In this document: piece after piece, positions 29,040 to 42,804 of the stretch
How the letters are laid out: each line of letters begins with the position of its first letter
How positions within the stretch are numbered: position 1 is the first letter of the stretch
From: Citrobacter sp. Res13-Sevr-PEB04-36
Lineage (GTDB): Bacteria; Pseudomonadota; Gammaproteobacteria; Enterobacterales; Enterobacteriaceae
Assembly (NCBI RefSeq): GCF_015672735.1
Contig: NZ_JADABY010000031.1
Span: 1 to 64,000 of the forward strand
Length of the DNA stretch: 64,000 nt
Direction of reading: 5' to 3'
Made by a program: the position numbers and the translations under genes
The notes under the pieces: model-generated
What the model was told of the DNA's origin: nothing
The model's input: only the letters and a program-made list of their open reading frames with translations
Database searches by the model: none

Positions 29040-29453
29040 TTAGAAATCGGCTGACTGTGTTTGTAAACCCGACACTTCTATTGTCGATGTTTTGCCCGTT
29101 TTCCTGTCTGTGACATTAAGTTGCAGTTGCCCATCTCGGTTGGCGATATCAATAATAAAATCATTGGTTACCATCCTGCCCGGCTTACCTGTATTAATAT
29201 TGGTAAGCAGCCCTCCGAGAATTTGTGACTGGATAGCCTGAGTAAAGTTGTCGAGGGCCGATGGGGTTTCGAAACCGAAGTCGTCACCGCTCGGGTCTTT
29301 ATACGAGTTTTGCGCCTGCGCACTGTTCAGCAAAAAAGCGCCGTTATTAGGGTTGCCACCAAAGTTTGGATTGCGGAACTGGAACGTCATGTTTCCGGCC
29401 CAACTTAATGGTGAAATTAGCATGAGCAAAACCACTGCATGTTTGACACGCAT
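29040..29453 (-). CDS. csgF: Curli assembly factor CsgF
   Basis: 137 residues. Signal peptide 1-19 (SWA), then [19 protein letters not shown], the N-terminal segment that plugs into CsgG. CsgF holds the nucleator CsgB at the cell surface. 25 bases from csgG and 24 from csgE. Confidence 0.96.
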   Translation of the reverse strand: MRVKHAVVLLMLISPLSWAGNMTFQFRNPNFGGNPNNGAFLLNSAQAQNSYKDPSGDDFGFETPSALDNFTQAIQSQILGGLLTNINTGKPGRMVTNDFIIDIANRDGQLQLNVTDRKTGKTSTIEVSGLQTQSADF

Positions 29454-29477
29454 GAAAGCCTCCGGACAAAATCATTT

Positions 29478-29870
29478 TTAGAATTCATCACGCGCTAAAT
29501 CGCTTGTGCTTAATAGTGTTTGGTCTATTTGCCGGCGATTTAATGCATCCTCAGTTTCTGCCAGAGCGAAGACGACTATTTTGTCGAAGTCTCTTTTCGT
29601 CGGGAATAAAAAAGTCTGGAAGATAACGTCCTGATTGACCGTTATAGTGATCCAACTTCCCCAACGCGCACTGGGCCTTTCATTGATGGTTAAATTTCCT
29701 GTGTACTCACTTTCCCACTTGTCACTAAACGCACGATAAAAATCATGGCCGATTGAAGAGACAGTGTGGTCGGTTAATAGTCCGGGAACCTCCACTTCTA
29801 CAGCGGCGTGTAGATCCCCGGCAGCAAGGAATAGATTTGCTGCCACAATCCAGGTCAAATAGCGTTTCAT
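29478..29870 (-). CDS. csgE: Curli secretion specificity factor CsgE
   Basis: 130 residues. The start at 29870 (MKRYLTW) is chosen over 29894 because it gives a clean signal peptide (to about residue 22) and the E. coli length. The mature part [18 protein letters not shown] and [12 protein letters not shown] are almost those of E. coli. It forms a nonameric cap under CsgG and selects curli substrates. Four bases separate it from the csgD stop. Confidence 0.96.
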   Translation of the reverse strand: MKRYLTWIVAANLFLAAGDLHAAVEVEVPGLLTDHTVSSIGHDFYRAFSDKWESEYTGNLTINERPSARWGSWITITVNQDVIFQTFLFPTKRDFDKIVVFALAETEDALNRRQIDQTLLSTSDLARDEF

Positions 29871-29874
29871 GGCT

Positions 29875-30525
29875 TTATCGCCTGAGGTTATCATTAGCCC
29901 ACGAGACCGCTTGCGTACGATTCTTGACAGCTATCTTTTTGAAAAGATTATAAAGATGTGTTTTAACCGTATTTTCACTGATAAACAGTGAGCGTGCGAT
30001 TTCAATATTTGAGGCGCCGATACGCAGTTTATTAAGGATTTCTTTCTCACGATGCGTGAGTAGTGCCGACTCTGTACTGTTATAACGATAGTTTCCAGAA
30101 TGCGTGATCAAGTAGCTGGCGAGTTTTTGCGAAAAGTAGCATTCGCCTCGCAAAACGCCCTGTAGTCCATTCACAACACGCTGTTCATCTTCAGCTGCGT
30201 AAAACACACCATTGATATGCGGCCAGTTTTCAATATCCCGGTAAGGATAATCATCGGGTGTATTCAACAATAAAGTCTTTATATTGTTGTTTTTTCTACT
30301 TAAGTTATCTTGCCAGTAATGGATCAGTTTTTTATCTGCCTCCATCATATCCAGTAAAACAATACAGCTGGCGGAAATATCGTCCAGAGAACGTTGAATA
30401 TTATGTAGTTTTCCGGTGAGCGCCAGTGATTGCTTTAAATGTTGTAATAATGCAGTTGCCTGCAGAGACGGTTTTGTGATCAACAATAATGTATGACCAT
30501 GAATACTATGGACTTCATTAAACAT
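29875..30525 (-). CDS. csgD: Biofilm master regulator CsgD
   Basis: 216 residues, the E. coli length. N-terminal receiver-like domain without a full phosphoacceptor set; C-terminal LuxR/FixJ helix-turn-helix ([25 protein letters not shown] region, about 150-175, with [11 protein letters not shown]). It activates csgBAC and adrA-type cellulose genes. First gene of csgDEFG; the 763-base upstream region and a long 5' leader are where small RNAs and global regulators act in relatives. Confidence 0.97.
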   Translation of the reverse strand: MFNEVHSIHGHTLLLITKPSLQATALLQHLKQSLALTGKLHNIQRSLDDISASCIVLLDMMEADKKLIHYWQDNLSRKNNNIKTLLLNTPDDYPYRDIENWPHINGVFYAAEDEQRVVNGLQGVLRGECYFSQKLASYLITHSGNYRYNSTESALLTHREKEILNKLRIGASNIEIARSLFISENTVKTHLYNLFKKIAVKNRTQAVSWANDNLRR

Positions 30526-31288
30526 GATGAAACTCCACTTTTATAGTCGCACACCTGACAGCTGTCTCTACTAAAATAGAGGCACCAGAAGTACTGACAG
30601 ATGTTGCACTGCTGTGTAGAAATAAAATATCGACCCAAAGGGGTGAAAATATTAAAACAAATGGACTTCAACTGATTTCAATCTAGCTATTACAAATCTT
30701 AAAGCAAGTGTTAAACTTGTTACATAATGTAAATTTATATATTAAAATGTGATTTTATGGTTTTTATTGAGTTTAGATTTGATAGGAAAGTTGTACACTT
30801 TACTCTTATTGCATAGATTTAAAAAATCATACAAATTATATTAATCAATTGATTTATAATGTTTTTATTTATAGTTCTTTCGTTTTAGTATTCTAATGAA
30901 TTCTTGATTTTCTGTCTCACTTTACGTTGGGACATTTTCGACAGAAAAAAATGATGTTTGTCACGACTTGTGCCGAGACCTATCAACATGGGGAGGTGCG
31001 AGGCGCTTGAAAGCGCTGAAGACTGCCTTTTTCTCTTACTGCATAGAAATGCAGACCCCACAATAAGTCAGAAATAAAATGTATACGGATAACAGCGATA
31101 TTGGCTGCTAATTAGTACTTTGGGGTGAATCTGAATATAAAAATACCACTCGTGGGTGAGTTATTTAAAATGTTTCAACGGACATACTCTTCATCGTAAC
31201 GTGGCGTTAACAAAAATAAGCTACGTTAACAACAAAACTTGAGTGGTAAATAATTTAACTTCATGTACGACCAGGTCCAGGTGACAAC
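30526..31288. promoter_or_regulatory. csgD-csgB divergent control region
   Basis: 763 AT-rich bases with no gene, about the same length as in E. coli. TGGGTGAGTTA (31153-31163) matches the reported CsgD site CGGGKGAGNKA in ten of eleven positions and lies about 130 bases before csgB. The csgD leader side (30526-30700) would hold the small-RNA target region. OmpR, IHF and H-NS sites are expected from relatives, but I cannot place them with confidence. Confidence 0.8.
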
Positions 31289-31744
31289 ATGAAAAACAAG
31301 TTGTTATTTATGATGTTTACAATACTGGGAGTGCCTGGGATTGCATCCGCAACAAGTTATGATATGGCTAATTCAGAATATAACTTTGCGGTAAATGAAT
31401 TAAGTAAGTCTTCATTTAATCAGGCAGCCATTATTGGTCAAGTAGGCGCAGGAAACAGTGCCAATACACGCCAGTCGGGCTCGAAGCTATTGTCAGTCAT
31501 TTCGCAAGACGGTTCAGGCAACCGAGCGAAAATAGATCAGGCAGGATCATATAACTTTGCATATATAGATCAGGCGGGTAGTTCCAATGATGCGAGTATA
31601 AAACAAGGTTCTTACGGTAATACAGCAATGATTATCCAGAAAGGTTCTGGTAATAAAGCGAATATTACCCAGTACGGTACACAAAAAACAGCAGTTGTGG
31701 TGCAGAGACAGTCGCAAATGGCCATTCGCGTAACTCAACGCTAA
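31289..31744 (+). CDS. csgB: Curli nucleator CsgB
   Basis: 151 residues. A signal peptide (1-21, ASA) and five imperfect repeats of the form A/S-x-I-x-Q-x-G-x-x-N-x-A (for example AKIDQAGSYNFAYIDQ). Repeat R5 ends with basic residues (QKTAVVVQRQSQMAIRVTQR), as in E. coli, where they hold CsgB to the cell and nucleate CsgA. AGGTGAC precedes the ATG. 40 bases before csgA. Confidence 0.97.
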   Translation: MKNKLLFMMFTILGVPGIASATSYDMANSEYNFAVNELSKSSFNQAAIIGQVGAGNSANTRQSGSKLLSVISQDGSGNRAKIDQAGSYNFAYIDQAGSSNDASIKQGSYGNTAMIIQKGSGNKANITQYGTQKTAVVVQRQSQMAIRVTQR

Positions 31745-31784
31745 TCCATTAACGACGTTTAAATCAATCCGATGGGGGTTTACC

Positions 31785-32237
31785 ATGAAACTTTTAAAAG
31801 TGGCAGCATTCGCAGCAATCGTAGTTTCTGGCAGTGCTCTGGCTGGTGTTGTTCCGCAATGGGGCAGCAATAATCATCATAATGGCGGTAATAACTTTGG
31901 CCCTGACTCATCAATGAGTATTTACCAGTATGGTTCTGGCAACATTGCGAATGCGCTGCAAAGTGATGCTCGTAAATCCGATGTGACCATCACTCAGCAT
32001 GGCCGTGGTAACGGTGCAACAGTCGGACAAGGTGCTGATGACAGTACCATTAGTCTGAAACAATCAGGTTTTAGCAACAGTGCTGATATCAATCAGTGGA
32101 ATGCTAAACGCGCGGATATTAGCGTAACCCAGTACGGTGGTCGTAACGGTGCGGTGGTTAATCAGACTGCGTCTGATTCCAACGTTCTGGTTCGTCAGGT
32201 TGGTTTTGGCAACAACGCTACGGCTAACCAACATTAA
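31785..32237 (+). CDS. csgA: Major curlin subunit CsgA
   Basis: 150 residues. Signal peptide 1-20 (ALA), N22-like segment rich in Gly, Asn and His (GSNNHHNGGNN), then five S-x5-Q-x4-N-x5-Q amyloid repeats, for example SDVTITQHGRGNGATVGQ. The Gln and Asn ladder is intact in all five. Several repeat details (KSDVTITQ, DSNVLVRQVGFG) look closer to Salmonella and Citrobacter than to E. coli. Secreted by CsgG/E/F and polymerised on CsgB. Confidence 0.97.
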   Translation: MKLLKVAAFAAIVVSGSALAGVVPQWGSNNHHNGGNNFGPDSSMSIYQYGSGNIANALQSDARKSDVTITQHGRGNGATVGQGADDSTISLKQSGFSNSADINQWNAKRADISVTQYGGRNGAVVNQTASDSNVLVRQVGFGNNATANQH

Positions 32238-32253
32238 TTTAGTCTTCTGATTG

Positions 32254-32285
32254 AAAAAAAACAGGGCGAAAGCCCTGTTTTTTTT
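32254..32285 (+). terminator. Terminator between csgA and csgC
   Basis: ACAGGGC-GAAA-GCCCTGT (32261-32278) followed by seven or more T and preceded by a run of A, only 12 bases before the csgC start. It would sharply lower csgC relative to csgBA. Confidence 0.9.
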
Positions 32286-32297
32286 CGGGAGAATAAT

Positions 32298-32630
32298 ATG
32301 CATACGCTATTACTTATTGCCGCACTGTCAAATCAAATCACGTTCAATACAACCCAGCAAGGCGAAATGTACACCATTATTCCTCAGGTAACGTTAACGC
32401 AACCCTGCGAGTGTCAGGTACAAGTCTTTGCTATACGTGAAGGAAAAGGGGGGCAAAGCCAAACACAACAGAAAACAAGCCTTTTGGTCCCTGCTAATCG
32501 GCCGATTGATTTAACTAAACTGAGCTTTAATATTTCAGCCGGGGATTCAGTAAAAATTATTGTCACCGTTTCGGATGGGCAATCGTTGCATCTCTCACAG
32601 CAGTGGTCAGACTCATCCAGCCATTCTTGA
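32298..32630 (+). CDS. csgC: Curli amyloid inhibitor CsgC
   Basis: 110 residues, the E. coli length. Short signal sequence, then an immunoglobulin-like fold. The CxC motif (PCECQVQV) characteristic of CsgC is present. In E. coli it stops CsgA from polymerising in the periplasm at low ratios, which agrees with its reduced expression past the terminator. GGGAG lies before the ATG. Confidence 0.95.
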   Translation: MHTLLLIAALSNQITFNTTQQGEMYTIIPQVTLTQPCECQVQVFAIREGKGGQSQTQQKTSLLVPANRPIDLTKLSFNISAGDSVKIIVTVSDGQSLHLSQQWSDSSSHS

Positions 32631-32779
32631 TGCGTTGAGATATTTGCATTATGGGTGTGGCTGGGAGCGCATTGCTGTTCTATGAATATAGAAACATGAA
32701 TGTGTTTTTATCGGGTCGTTAATCGCAGCGGTGAAGGATCAGACCGATCTCTCAGATGGTTAATCATTGAGGAACCTTT

Positions 32780-33100
32780 ATGTGTACTTTAGCGAAGAGA
32801 ATTCTAAGTATCGGCATAGGTTTTTTTTCTCTTTTTACAGTCTCCGTAAGTGCTCAACAAATCTCAGCAGGCGGGATTATTCGTTTTCGTGGTGAAATAG
32901 TGGAACCGCCTTGTGAAGTCAGCACCCATCAACAACAGATTGAAATGTCATGTATACGCGACGGCAAGATGCACAATAGTCGCTTCAACGCGCAACAGGT
33001 GACGACGGTCAGTCAGCGATTTAAGCAAATTGCGGCGGTGAAAATGCACTATCTTAATGAGCAGAAAAATCTCGCTATTCTGCATATTGAATATAAATGA
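32780..33100 (+). CDS. ymdA: Putative fimbrial-like periplasmic protein YmdA
   Basis: 106 residues with a signal peptide (to about 25, VSAQQ) and two cysteines (PPCEVS and EMSCIRDG) in a short chain that begins like a fimbrial subunit ([18 protein letters not shown]). It is too short for a full pilin and lacks the C-terminal donor segment. Position after csgBAC and length agree with YmdA of E. coli, whose function is unknown. A relation to curli or to a degraded fimbrial gene is inference. Confidence 0.85.
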   Translation: MCTLAKRILSIGIGFFSLFTVSVSAQQISAGGIIRFRGEIVEPPCEVSTHQQQIEMSCIRDGKMHNSRFNAQQVTTVSQRFKQIAAVKMHYLNEQKNLAILHIEYK

Positions 33101-33200
33101 ATCGTTATGGCGTAGATATGCACAGGTATCGTTAAAAATTGAGATTTCCTGGAAAACCCTGCTGTACACTGAGTTGAGGGTGTTTTGTCAGGGGAAACTT

Positions 33201-33743
33201 ATGCAATCGCGTGTTCATGTGTTAAAGGGCGACATTACGACGATCGTTGTTGATGTTATCGTCAATGCTGCCAATTCGTCATTATTGGGAGGCGGCGGCG
33301 TGGATGGGGCAATACATCGAGCTGCTGGCCCTGCATTGCTAGAAGCCTGCAAACTGGTTATTCAGCAGCAGGGGGAATGTCCGACCGGCCATGCGGTAAT
33401 CACTCTGGCGGGTAATCTTCCTGCGAAGGCGGTGATCCATACCGTAGGACCTGTGTGGCAAGGGGGCGATCATCACGAAGCAGAACGTCTCGAAGAGGCT
33501 TATTTAAATACGCTGCAACTGGCCTTAGCCAATGGCTATCAGTCCATTGCTTTCCCGGCGATCAGTACGGGTGTGTATGGTTACCCGCGTGCTGCAGCAG
33601 CAGAAATAGCCGTGAACACAGTGTTGAAGTTTACTACCCGTCGGGCGCTACCGGAGCAAATTTACTTCGTCTGTTTTGATGAAGAAACCACCCAGCTATA
33701 TAACAGATTACTCACCCAGCAAGGCAATGATAATCCGGCCTGA
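33201..33743 (+). CDS. ymdB: O-acetyl-ADP-ribose deacetylase / macrodomain YmdB
   Basis: 180 residues of the macrodomain family. The residues used for catalysis in E. coli, Asn25 and Asp35, are in [19 protein letters not shown]. The phosphate loop STGVYGY (about 122-128) is also intact. It removes O-acetyl-ADP-ribose and modulates RNase III. The ATG at 33201 follows AGGGGAA. The stop is one base from the clsC start, so the two are translated together. Confidence 0.96.
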   Translation: MQSRVHVLKGDITTIVVDVIVNAANSSLLGGGGVDGAIHRAAGPALLEACKLVIQQQGECPTGHAVITLAGNLPAKAVIHTVGPVWQGGDHHEAERLEEAYLNTLQLALANGYQSIAFPAISTGVYGYPRAAAAEIAVNTVLKFTTRRALPEQIYFVCFDEETTQLYNRLLTQQGNDNPA

Positions 33744-33744
33744 T

Positions 33745-35166
33745 ATGACACGACTTGAGCGTGCGATTACACCTCTTTGCGTTAGCCATCCTGAACTGTG
33801 CGGCATTCTTGCGCTGGATGACAGTCTGGATGCGTTTGCCGCCCGCTATCGGTTAACCGAAATGGCAGAACGCTCCCTGGATGTACAGTATTACATCTGG
33901 GAGAACGACATGTCCGGGCTGCTGCTGTTTTCGGTTCTGCTGGCCGCAGCGAAACGCGGGGTGCGGGTCCGTCTACTGCTGGACGACAACAATACGCCGG
34001 GGCTGGATGACACGCTGCAATTGCTGGATAACCACCCAAATATTGAAGTCCGCCTGTTTAACCCTTTCTCTTTTCGCATATTGCGCGCCGTGGGCTATTT
34101 AACCGATTTTGCCCGGCTTAACCGTCGCATGCACAATAAAAGCTATACCGCCGACGGGGTGGTGACGCTTGTTGGCGGGCGCAATATCGGCGACGCCTAT
34201 TTTGGCGCGGGCGAACAACCGCTATTTTCTGATTTGGATGTTATGGCCGTAGGGCCAGTGGTGAAAGACGTCGCGGATGACTTTGAACGTTACTGGCAGT
34301 GTCAGTCCGTTTCAACACTCAAAAAAGTGCTCTCACTGTCAGAACCTGAGCCTACGCAGCGCATTGATCTGCCGGAGTCCTGGTATAACGATGATATGAC
34401 TCGCCGCTACCTGAATAAGCTGGAAACCAGCCAGTTTATGGCCAGCCTCGATCGGGGAGTGTTACCGCTGATTTGGGCCAAAACACGCCTGCTCAGCGAC
34501 GACCCGCTAAAAGGTGAGGGGAAGGCGCCGCGCCATTCGCTATTACCTCAGCGCTTGTTTGATATTATGGGCTCACCCACCGAGCGTATTGATATTATTT
34601 CCGCCTATTTTGTCCCCACCCGGGCGGGCGTGGCGCAACTTCTGCGTCTGGTGAGAAAAGGGGTCAAGATTGCCATTTTAACCAATTCGCTGGCGGCGAA
34701 TGATGTGGCAATTGTTCATGCCGGTTACGCGCGCTGGCGAAAAAAGCTGTTGCGCTATGGTGTGGAATTATATGAGCTTAAACCGACACGCGATCGCATT
34801 ACGGGCGTGCACGATCGTGGATTAACCGGTAATTCGGGTTCCAGTTTGCATGCAAAAACCTTCAGCATTGACGGGCGTAACGTGTTTATCGGTTCGCTTA
34901 ATTTCGATCCGCGTTCTACGTTGCTCAACACCGAAATGGGCTTTGTGATTGAAAGTGAAACCCTGGCGGCGCTGATCCATAACCGTTTTATGCAGAGCCA
35001 GCATGATGTTGCCTGGCAGTTGCGTCTCGATCGCTGGGGACGGATTAACTGGGTTGATCGCCAGCAGGGGACTGAAGAAGTACTGAAAAAAGAACCCGCC
35101 ACAGGATTCTGGAAGCGGGTATTGGTGAAGCTGGCATCCGTATTACCGATTGAATGGTTGCTCTGA
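33745..35166 (+). CDS. clsC: Cardiolipin synthase C
   Basis: 473 residues at the chosen start, the E. coli length. Two phospholipase-D HKD motifs are visible: HNKSYTADG (about residue 130) and HAKTFSIDG (about residue 368). With YmdB in E. coli, ClsC makes cardiolipin from phosphatidylglycerol and phosphatidylethanolamine. ATG at 33745 is one base after the ymdB stop; earlier in-frame ATGs (33727, 33676) lie inside ymdB and would add residues not in the family. The neighbouring OpgC, also membrane-linked, is convergent. Confidence 0.93.
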   Translation: MTRLERAITPLCVSHPELCGILALDDSLDAFAARYRLTEMAERSLDVQYYIWENDMSGLLLFSVLLAAAKRGVRVRLLLDDNNTPGLDDTLQLLDNHPNIEVRLFNPFSFRILRAVGYLTDFARLNRRMHNKSYTADGVVTLVGGRNIGDAYFGAGEQPLFSDLDVMAVGPVVKDVADDFERYWQCQSVSTLKKVLSLSEPEPTQRIDLPESWYNDDMTRRYLNKLETSQFMASLDRGVLPLIWAKTRLLSDDPLKGEGKAPRHSLLPQRLFDIMGSPTERIDIISAYFVPTRAGVAQLLRLVRKGVKIAILTNSLAANDVAIVHAGYARWRKKLLRYGVELYELKPTRDRITGVHDRGLTGNSGSSLHAKTFSIDGRNVFIGSLNFDPRSTLLNTEMGFVIESETLAALIHNRFMQSQHDVAWQLRLDRWGRINWVDRQQGTEEVLKKEPATGFWKRVLVKLASVLPIEWLL

Positions 35167-35181
35167 ACTGAACAACTAAAG

Positions 35182-36342
35182 TTAACCGGCTACGGCTTTG
35201 TTTTTGTCTTGCTTAACCGGGGGTTTTCCTGAAAATAGAAACTTCAGTACCGGTATCCGGAGATGAATTTCGTACAGTATCACTGCGATCCCGACCACAA
35301 ACAGTAGCCCACAGAGAAAACCCAGCAGATTCGATGAGATATATGGTGTGATATACGCGCCGAAAAATAGCGTTAATGGATGGTGCACCAGATAGATAAA
35401 CAGCGATGCATTGACAAAATAGGTGACGCGTGCGGACTGAAAATTCAACAAACGATAGCCGAGCGAAAAGACCACGTTAACCATCAACAGTCCCAGGACC
35501 ATGGTTATTACGTATTCGGTTTCGTACATCCAGGCGTCGCCGTTGCCATAACGCTGGTTGAGCAGGTACGCCACGAAAGCCAGCCCTGCCCATAATGTGC
35601 AGCTACGCGAGGGGGTGGTAAACAGCGTTTTCAGATTGGGGTTGATGAACGCCAGCGCACCGAGCATAAAGAAAGGCACATAAAAAAGCGTTTGCATGAC
35701 CACAAAATTAAACATGCCGTCGCTGAGTATAGAAGGGTAGAGGATAAAAATGGTCCGTCTGACGGCGGCATATCCCACACCAAGCAAGGCAAAAATCAGC
35801 GTTAGCTTCACCATTGATACTGGGTCAGTGCTGTTTTCCTCTTTGCTTTCTTGTGTTTTTTTCATTTGGGTGAACACCCACATGCTCACGGTCGTTAACA
35901 CAACCAGAACCAGCAAAAACCACAAATGAGAAATAAGCTCCCAGGCAAGGGCGTTGTATTTATCGTACCCGCTAAGGGTATGCCAGCTGTCTGCTTTTCC
36001 CTTCACATATTGCAGCATGATAAATTGCGGCAGGGTGAGCAAAGGAATAGCGGTCAACATTGGGATCCCCACGCGTTCAACACGCACTTTCCACCAACGT
36101 TTTAATGGATAGCGTAAAAAAAGCATGTAGGAAAAATAACCCGAAATAACAAAAAACACCTGCATGCGAAACGCATGAATGAAATCGTTAAACAGGGTCA
36201 GCCACCACGACGGCTCGGCACTGTTGACGTGCCAGGTGTGTGTGGAATAGATCAATGAGATATGGAATGGGATCCCCAACAACATCAGACAGGCGCGGAT
36301 GGAGTCAAGAAAGTATTCACGCGGTGGGGATACAGAGCTCAT
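35182..36342 (-). CDS. opgC: Glucan succinyltransferase OpgC
   Basis: 386 residues, with about ten membrane segments and the acyltransferase-3 signature: a His near the start ([10 protein letters not shown]) and the Arg-rich loop between helices. It adds succinyl groups to osmoregulated periplasmic glucans made by OpgG/H. It is divergent from opgG across 253 bases. Basic cytoplasmic tail [10 protein letters not shown]. Confidence 0.95.
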   Translation of the reverse strand: MSSVSPPREYFLDSIRACLMLLGIPFHISLIYSTHTWHVNSAEPSWWLTLFNDFIHAFRMQVFFVISGYFSYMLFLRYPLKRWWKVRVERVGIPMLTAIPLLTLPQFIMLQYVKGKADSWHTLSGYDKYNALAWELISHLWFLLVLVVLTTVSMWVFTQMKKTQESKEENSTDPVSMVKLTLIFALLGVGYAAVRRTIFILYPSILSDGMFNFVVMQTLFYVPFFMLGALAFINPNLKTLFTTPSRSCTLWAGLAFVAYLLNQRYGNGDAWMYETEYVITMVLGLLMVNVVFSLGYRLLNFQSARVTYFVNASLFIYLVHHPLTLFFGAYITPYISSNLLGFLCGLLFVVGIAVILYEIHLRIPVLKFLFSGKPPVKQDKNKAVAG

Positions 36343-36490
36343 AGACAGTTACGTATTCTCAGACTTTTCGTCTTATCCCTAAGACGAATAATGGTTACAT
36401 TCGAGGGCAACCCTACACGAAGTCCAGCAACCTGTCTCCAGGATAAGCACGCAAAGTGAAAACAGGTAGATGAACCTGATTAAACCATGA

Positions 36491-40670
<4,180 letters not shown>

Positions 40671-40687
40671 ACCTCCTGAGAGATGAA

Positions 40688-40716
40688 AATACCGGCCTGG
40701 TGCCGGTATTTTTTTA
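40688..40716 (+). terminator. Terminator of opgGH
   Basis: AATACCGGC-CTGGT-GCCGGTATT followed by T6, 17 bases past the opgH stop. Confidence 0.9.
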
Positions 40717-40745
40717 TGCGGATTACACTGTTAATGAGGGTTCAG

Positions 40746-40973
40746 GTGCGAATATTTGCGGTTGGAATCATGGTCATCTTGCTGAGCGGGTGCGGCAGTA
40801 TTATTAGCCGCACGATCCCGGGGCAGGGGCACGGAAATCAATACTATCCAGGCGTACAATGGGATGTCCGCGATTCAGCATGGCGTTATGTTACCGTCCT
40901 CGATCTGCCTTTTTCGCTGGTGTTTGATACGTTGCTGCTCCCTCTGGACATCCACAATGGGCCTTATGAGTAA
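40746..40973 (+). CDS. yceK: Small lipoprotein YceK
   Basis: 75 residues from GTG at 40746, which matches E. coli YceK; the in-frame ATG at 40734 gives four more. GAGGG lies just ahead of the GTG. The lipobox LLSGC is at 14-18, then GSIISRTIPGQGHGNQYYPG, a DUF1375 segment. The sorting residue after Cys is Gly, not Asp, so outer-membrane placement is likely. Function unknown. Its stop touches the msyB stop. Confidence 0.9.
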   Translation: MRIFAVGIMVILLSGCGSIISRTIPGQGHGNQYYPGVQWDVRDSAWRYVTVLDLPFSLVFDTLLLPLDIHNGPYE

Positions 40974-41348
40974 TTATCGTTCATCCCACTCGTCAGCGGC
41001 CGTCTGACCTTCTTCGGTATCCAGAGGCGGCTCAAGCTGGAATTCGCCTTCATCCCATTCGTGGAGGGTGTTTTCCTCCAGCCATTCCTGGCGAATTTCA
41101 ATCTCATCATAATCGCCATCAAAGACGCTTTGTGCTGCTTCACCGCTCAGCATCGGCAAACATTCGCCTTCCTCATCTTCGTCGGCGAAAAATTCAGCCT
41201 GCCACATGATGTCGCCATCCTGTAGCACATACTTTTGTATGTTGAGTTGCTGAACACTGGCTTCGTCAGCGTCAAGGTCGGGGTTATCAGCCAGAAACTC
41301 TTCACGGGCAGCATCAATGGCTTCTTCCAGCGTGGCATACATGGTCAT
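40974..41348 (-). CDS. msyB: Acidic protein MsyB
   Basis: 124 residues, about a third Asp and Glu (for example EFFADEDEEGE and DGDYDEIEIRQEW). In E. coli it suppresses secY/secA defects when in excess and is RpoS-induced. The ATG at 41348 follows AGGGAGATGCTG and gives the E. coli length; upstream in-frame codons (to 41426) lack a site. No signal peptide: cytoplasmic. Confidence 0.94.
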   Translation of the reverse strand: MTMYATLEEAIDAAREEFLADNPDLDADEASVQQLNIQKYVLQDGDIMWQAEFFADEDEEGECLPMLSGEAAQSVFDGDYDEIEIRQEWLEENTLHEWDEGEFQLEPPLDTEEGQTAADEWDER

Positions 41349-41429
41349 CAGCATCTCCCTTTGATTTAATGAGGTATTCAGGGAAATAATAGTTGATTCT
41401 TTGATAGTGCAAGTATGAATGCACAAAAA

Positions 41430-42650
41430 TCATTCAGTACGCTGGATCTCCCGACGTCGACGCAGGCTGTTCCATGAGTAGATAGCATTGAACAACACGA
41501 CGCCTGCGGTCACGCAGAAGACGGCGCGAAAACCATAGTTGGCTGAAATAGCCGCGCCCATCAGCGGCCCCGTCACGTTGCCAATATCACGAAATGACTG
41601 GTTATAACTGAAAATACGTCCGGCTATTTGGTTGGTTGAGTTATAGACCAGCAGCGTTTGCACGGCAGGGAGCAGCGCCCCGTCGGCCGCACCCAGCAAA
41701 AAGCGCAGGACGCCGAGCTGCCAGGGCGTCTGTACAAACGACATGGGGATGAGCAACAGCACGGAAATCACCAGAGCGACGATCAGGATCTTCTCCGGGC
41801 CTATCCGGTCACCTAATTTGCCCAGCCTCGGCGCGCTGATTAAGGCTGCCACGCCGGGCACGGAAGCGATCATGCCGCTAATAAAAGCGATATTGCTGAC
41901 GTTACCCGCCAGTTCCCGCACATATAACGTCAAAATGGGTGCGATGGAGCCGGTGGCGACCTGGATTATCAGGGTGGTGATAAACAGACTCAGCACCAGC
42001 TTTGGATTCTTTAATGAGCCGACAACGTCCCGAATGTGCAGCATCTCTTTTTTACTGACCGGTTGAAAATTCTCGCGGATAAAAAATAACGTCAGCATAA
42101 AACAGAGTAGCAGCACACTGGCGGTAATAAAGAAAACGGGGCGCAGTCCATACTGGTCGGCAAGCAAACCGCCTGCCAGCGGACCCAGCAATGCGCCGCT
42201 GACGCCGCCGGTTGATAACGTTCCCAGCGCCCAGCCGCTTTTATTGCGCGGAACCTGGGTGGCGATCAGCGCATTGGCATTGGGAATAAATCCACCGAGT
42301 AGCCCCAGCAGCGCACGCAGGATCAAAAACTGCCAGATATTCTGCGCCAGTCCCATCAACAGCATCACGACAGCCATTCCCAGTGCTGATCGCAGCAGCA
42401 TGATTTTCCTGCCCTTGCGATCCGCAAGGCCGCCCCAGAAAGGTGAAGCGATGGCTGAAAAAAGAAACGTAATGCTGAATACCAGACCCGACCACATGTT
42501 CAGGGCACCGTGGCCCGTCACGCCAAGGCTTTCGACATACAGGGGTAAGAATGGCATTACCAGACTAAATGCCGCGCCGGTTAAAAAGCAACCGAGCCAG
42601 GCAACCGTGAGATTACGTTTCCAGTTTATGGGGACATCTGAGGGTGACAT
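41430..42650 (-). CDS. mdtG: MFS drug efflux protein MdtG
   Basis: 406 residues with 12 membrane segments; the loop motif [10 protein letters not shown] between helices 2 and 3 marks the DHA1 subfamily. In E. coli it is linked to fosfomycin and deoxycholate tolerance and is induced by MarA/SoxS. A candidate marbox overlaps its -35 here. The gene is followed by msyB after 81 bases. Confidence 0.93.
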   Translation of the reverse strand: MSPSDVPINWKRNLTVAWLGCFLTGAAFSLVMPFLPLYVESLGVTGHGALNMWSGLVFSITFLFSAIASPFWGGLADRKGRKIMLLRSALGMAVVMLLMGLAQNIWQFLILRALLGLLGGFIPNANALIATQVPRNKSGWALGTLSTGGVSGALLGPLAGGLLADQYGLRPVFFITASVLLLCFMLTLFFIRENFQPVSKKEMLHIRDVVGSLKNPKLVLSLFITTLIIQVATGSIAPILTLYVRELAGNVSNIAFISGMIASVPGVAALISAPRLGKLGDRIGPEKILIVALVISVLLLIPMSFVQTPWQLGVLRFLLGAADGALLPAVQTLLVYNSTNQIAGRIFSYNQSFRDIGNVTGPLMGAAISANYGFRAVFCVTAGVVLFNAIYSWNSLRRRREIQRTE

Positions 42651-42715
42651 AGCGATCCGCAGTGTGGCGCGCTGTTTGCGCTATCGTTTGAAAATAAATG
42701 AGCAGACTAATTATG

Positions 42716-42739
42716 CGCCTGGTTGATAGTCGCTGCAAT
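42716..42739 (-). promoter_or_regulatory. Candidate marbox and promoter of mdtG
   Basis: Reading leftward, ATTGCAGCGACTATCAACC (42739-42721) agrees with the MarA/SoxS/Rob consensus AYnGCACnnWnnRYYAAAY at all but two fixed positions. TTGCAG inside it, with a 17-base spacer, pairs with CATAAT as a -35/-10, so this is a class II arrangement. mdtG is a known SoxS target in E. coli. Confidence 0.5.
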
Positions 42740-42804
42740 GCGCAGAGCAGTTAAACCTAAACAGTGGGGGCGAAGCGTTGCAGCCCGAGGGCTGCAACAG
42801 GGAT

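Noticed and set aside
31380-32240. CRISPR-like periodicity in csgB/csgA
   Set aside because: The near-regular pattern encodes the Gln/Asn amyloid repeats; there are no identical DNA repeats or spacers and no cas genes.
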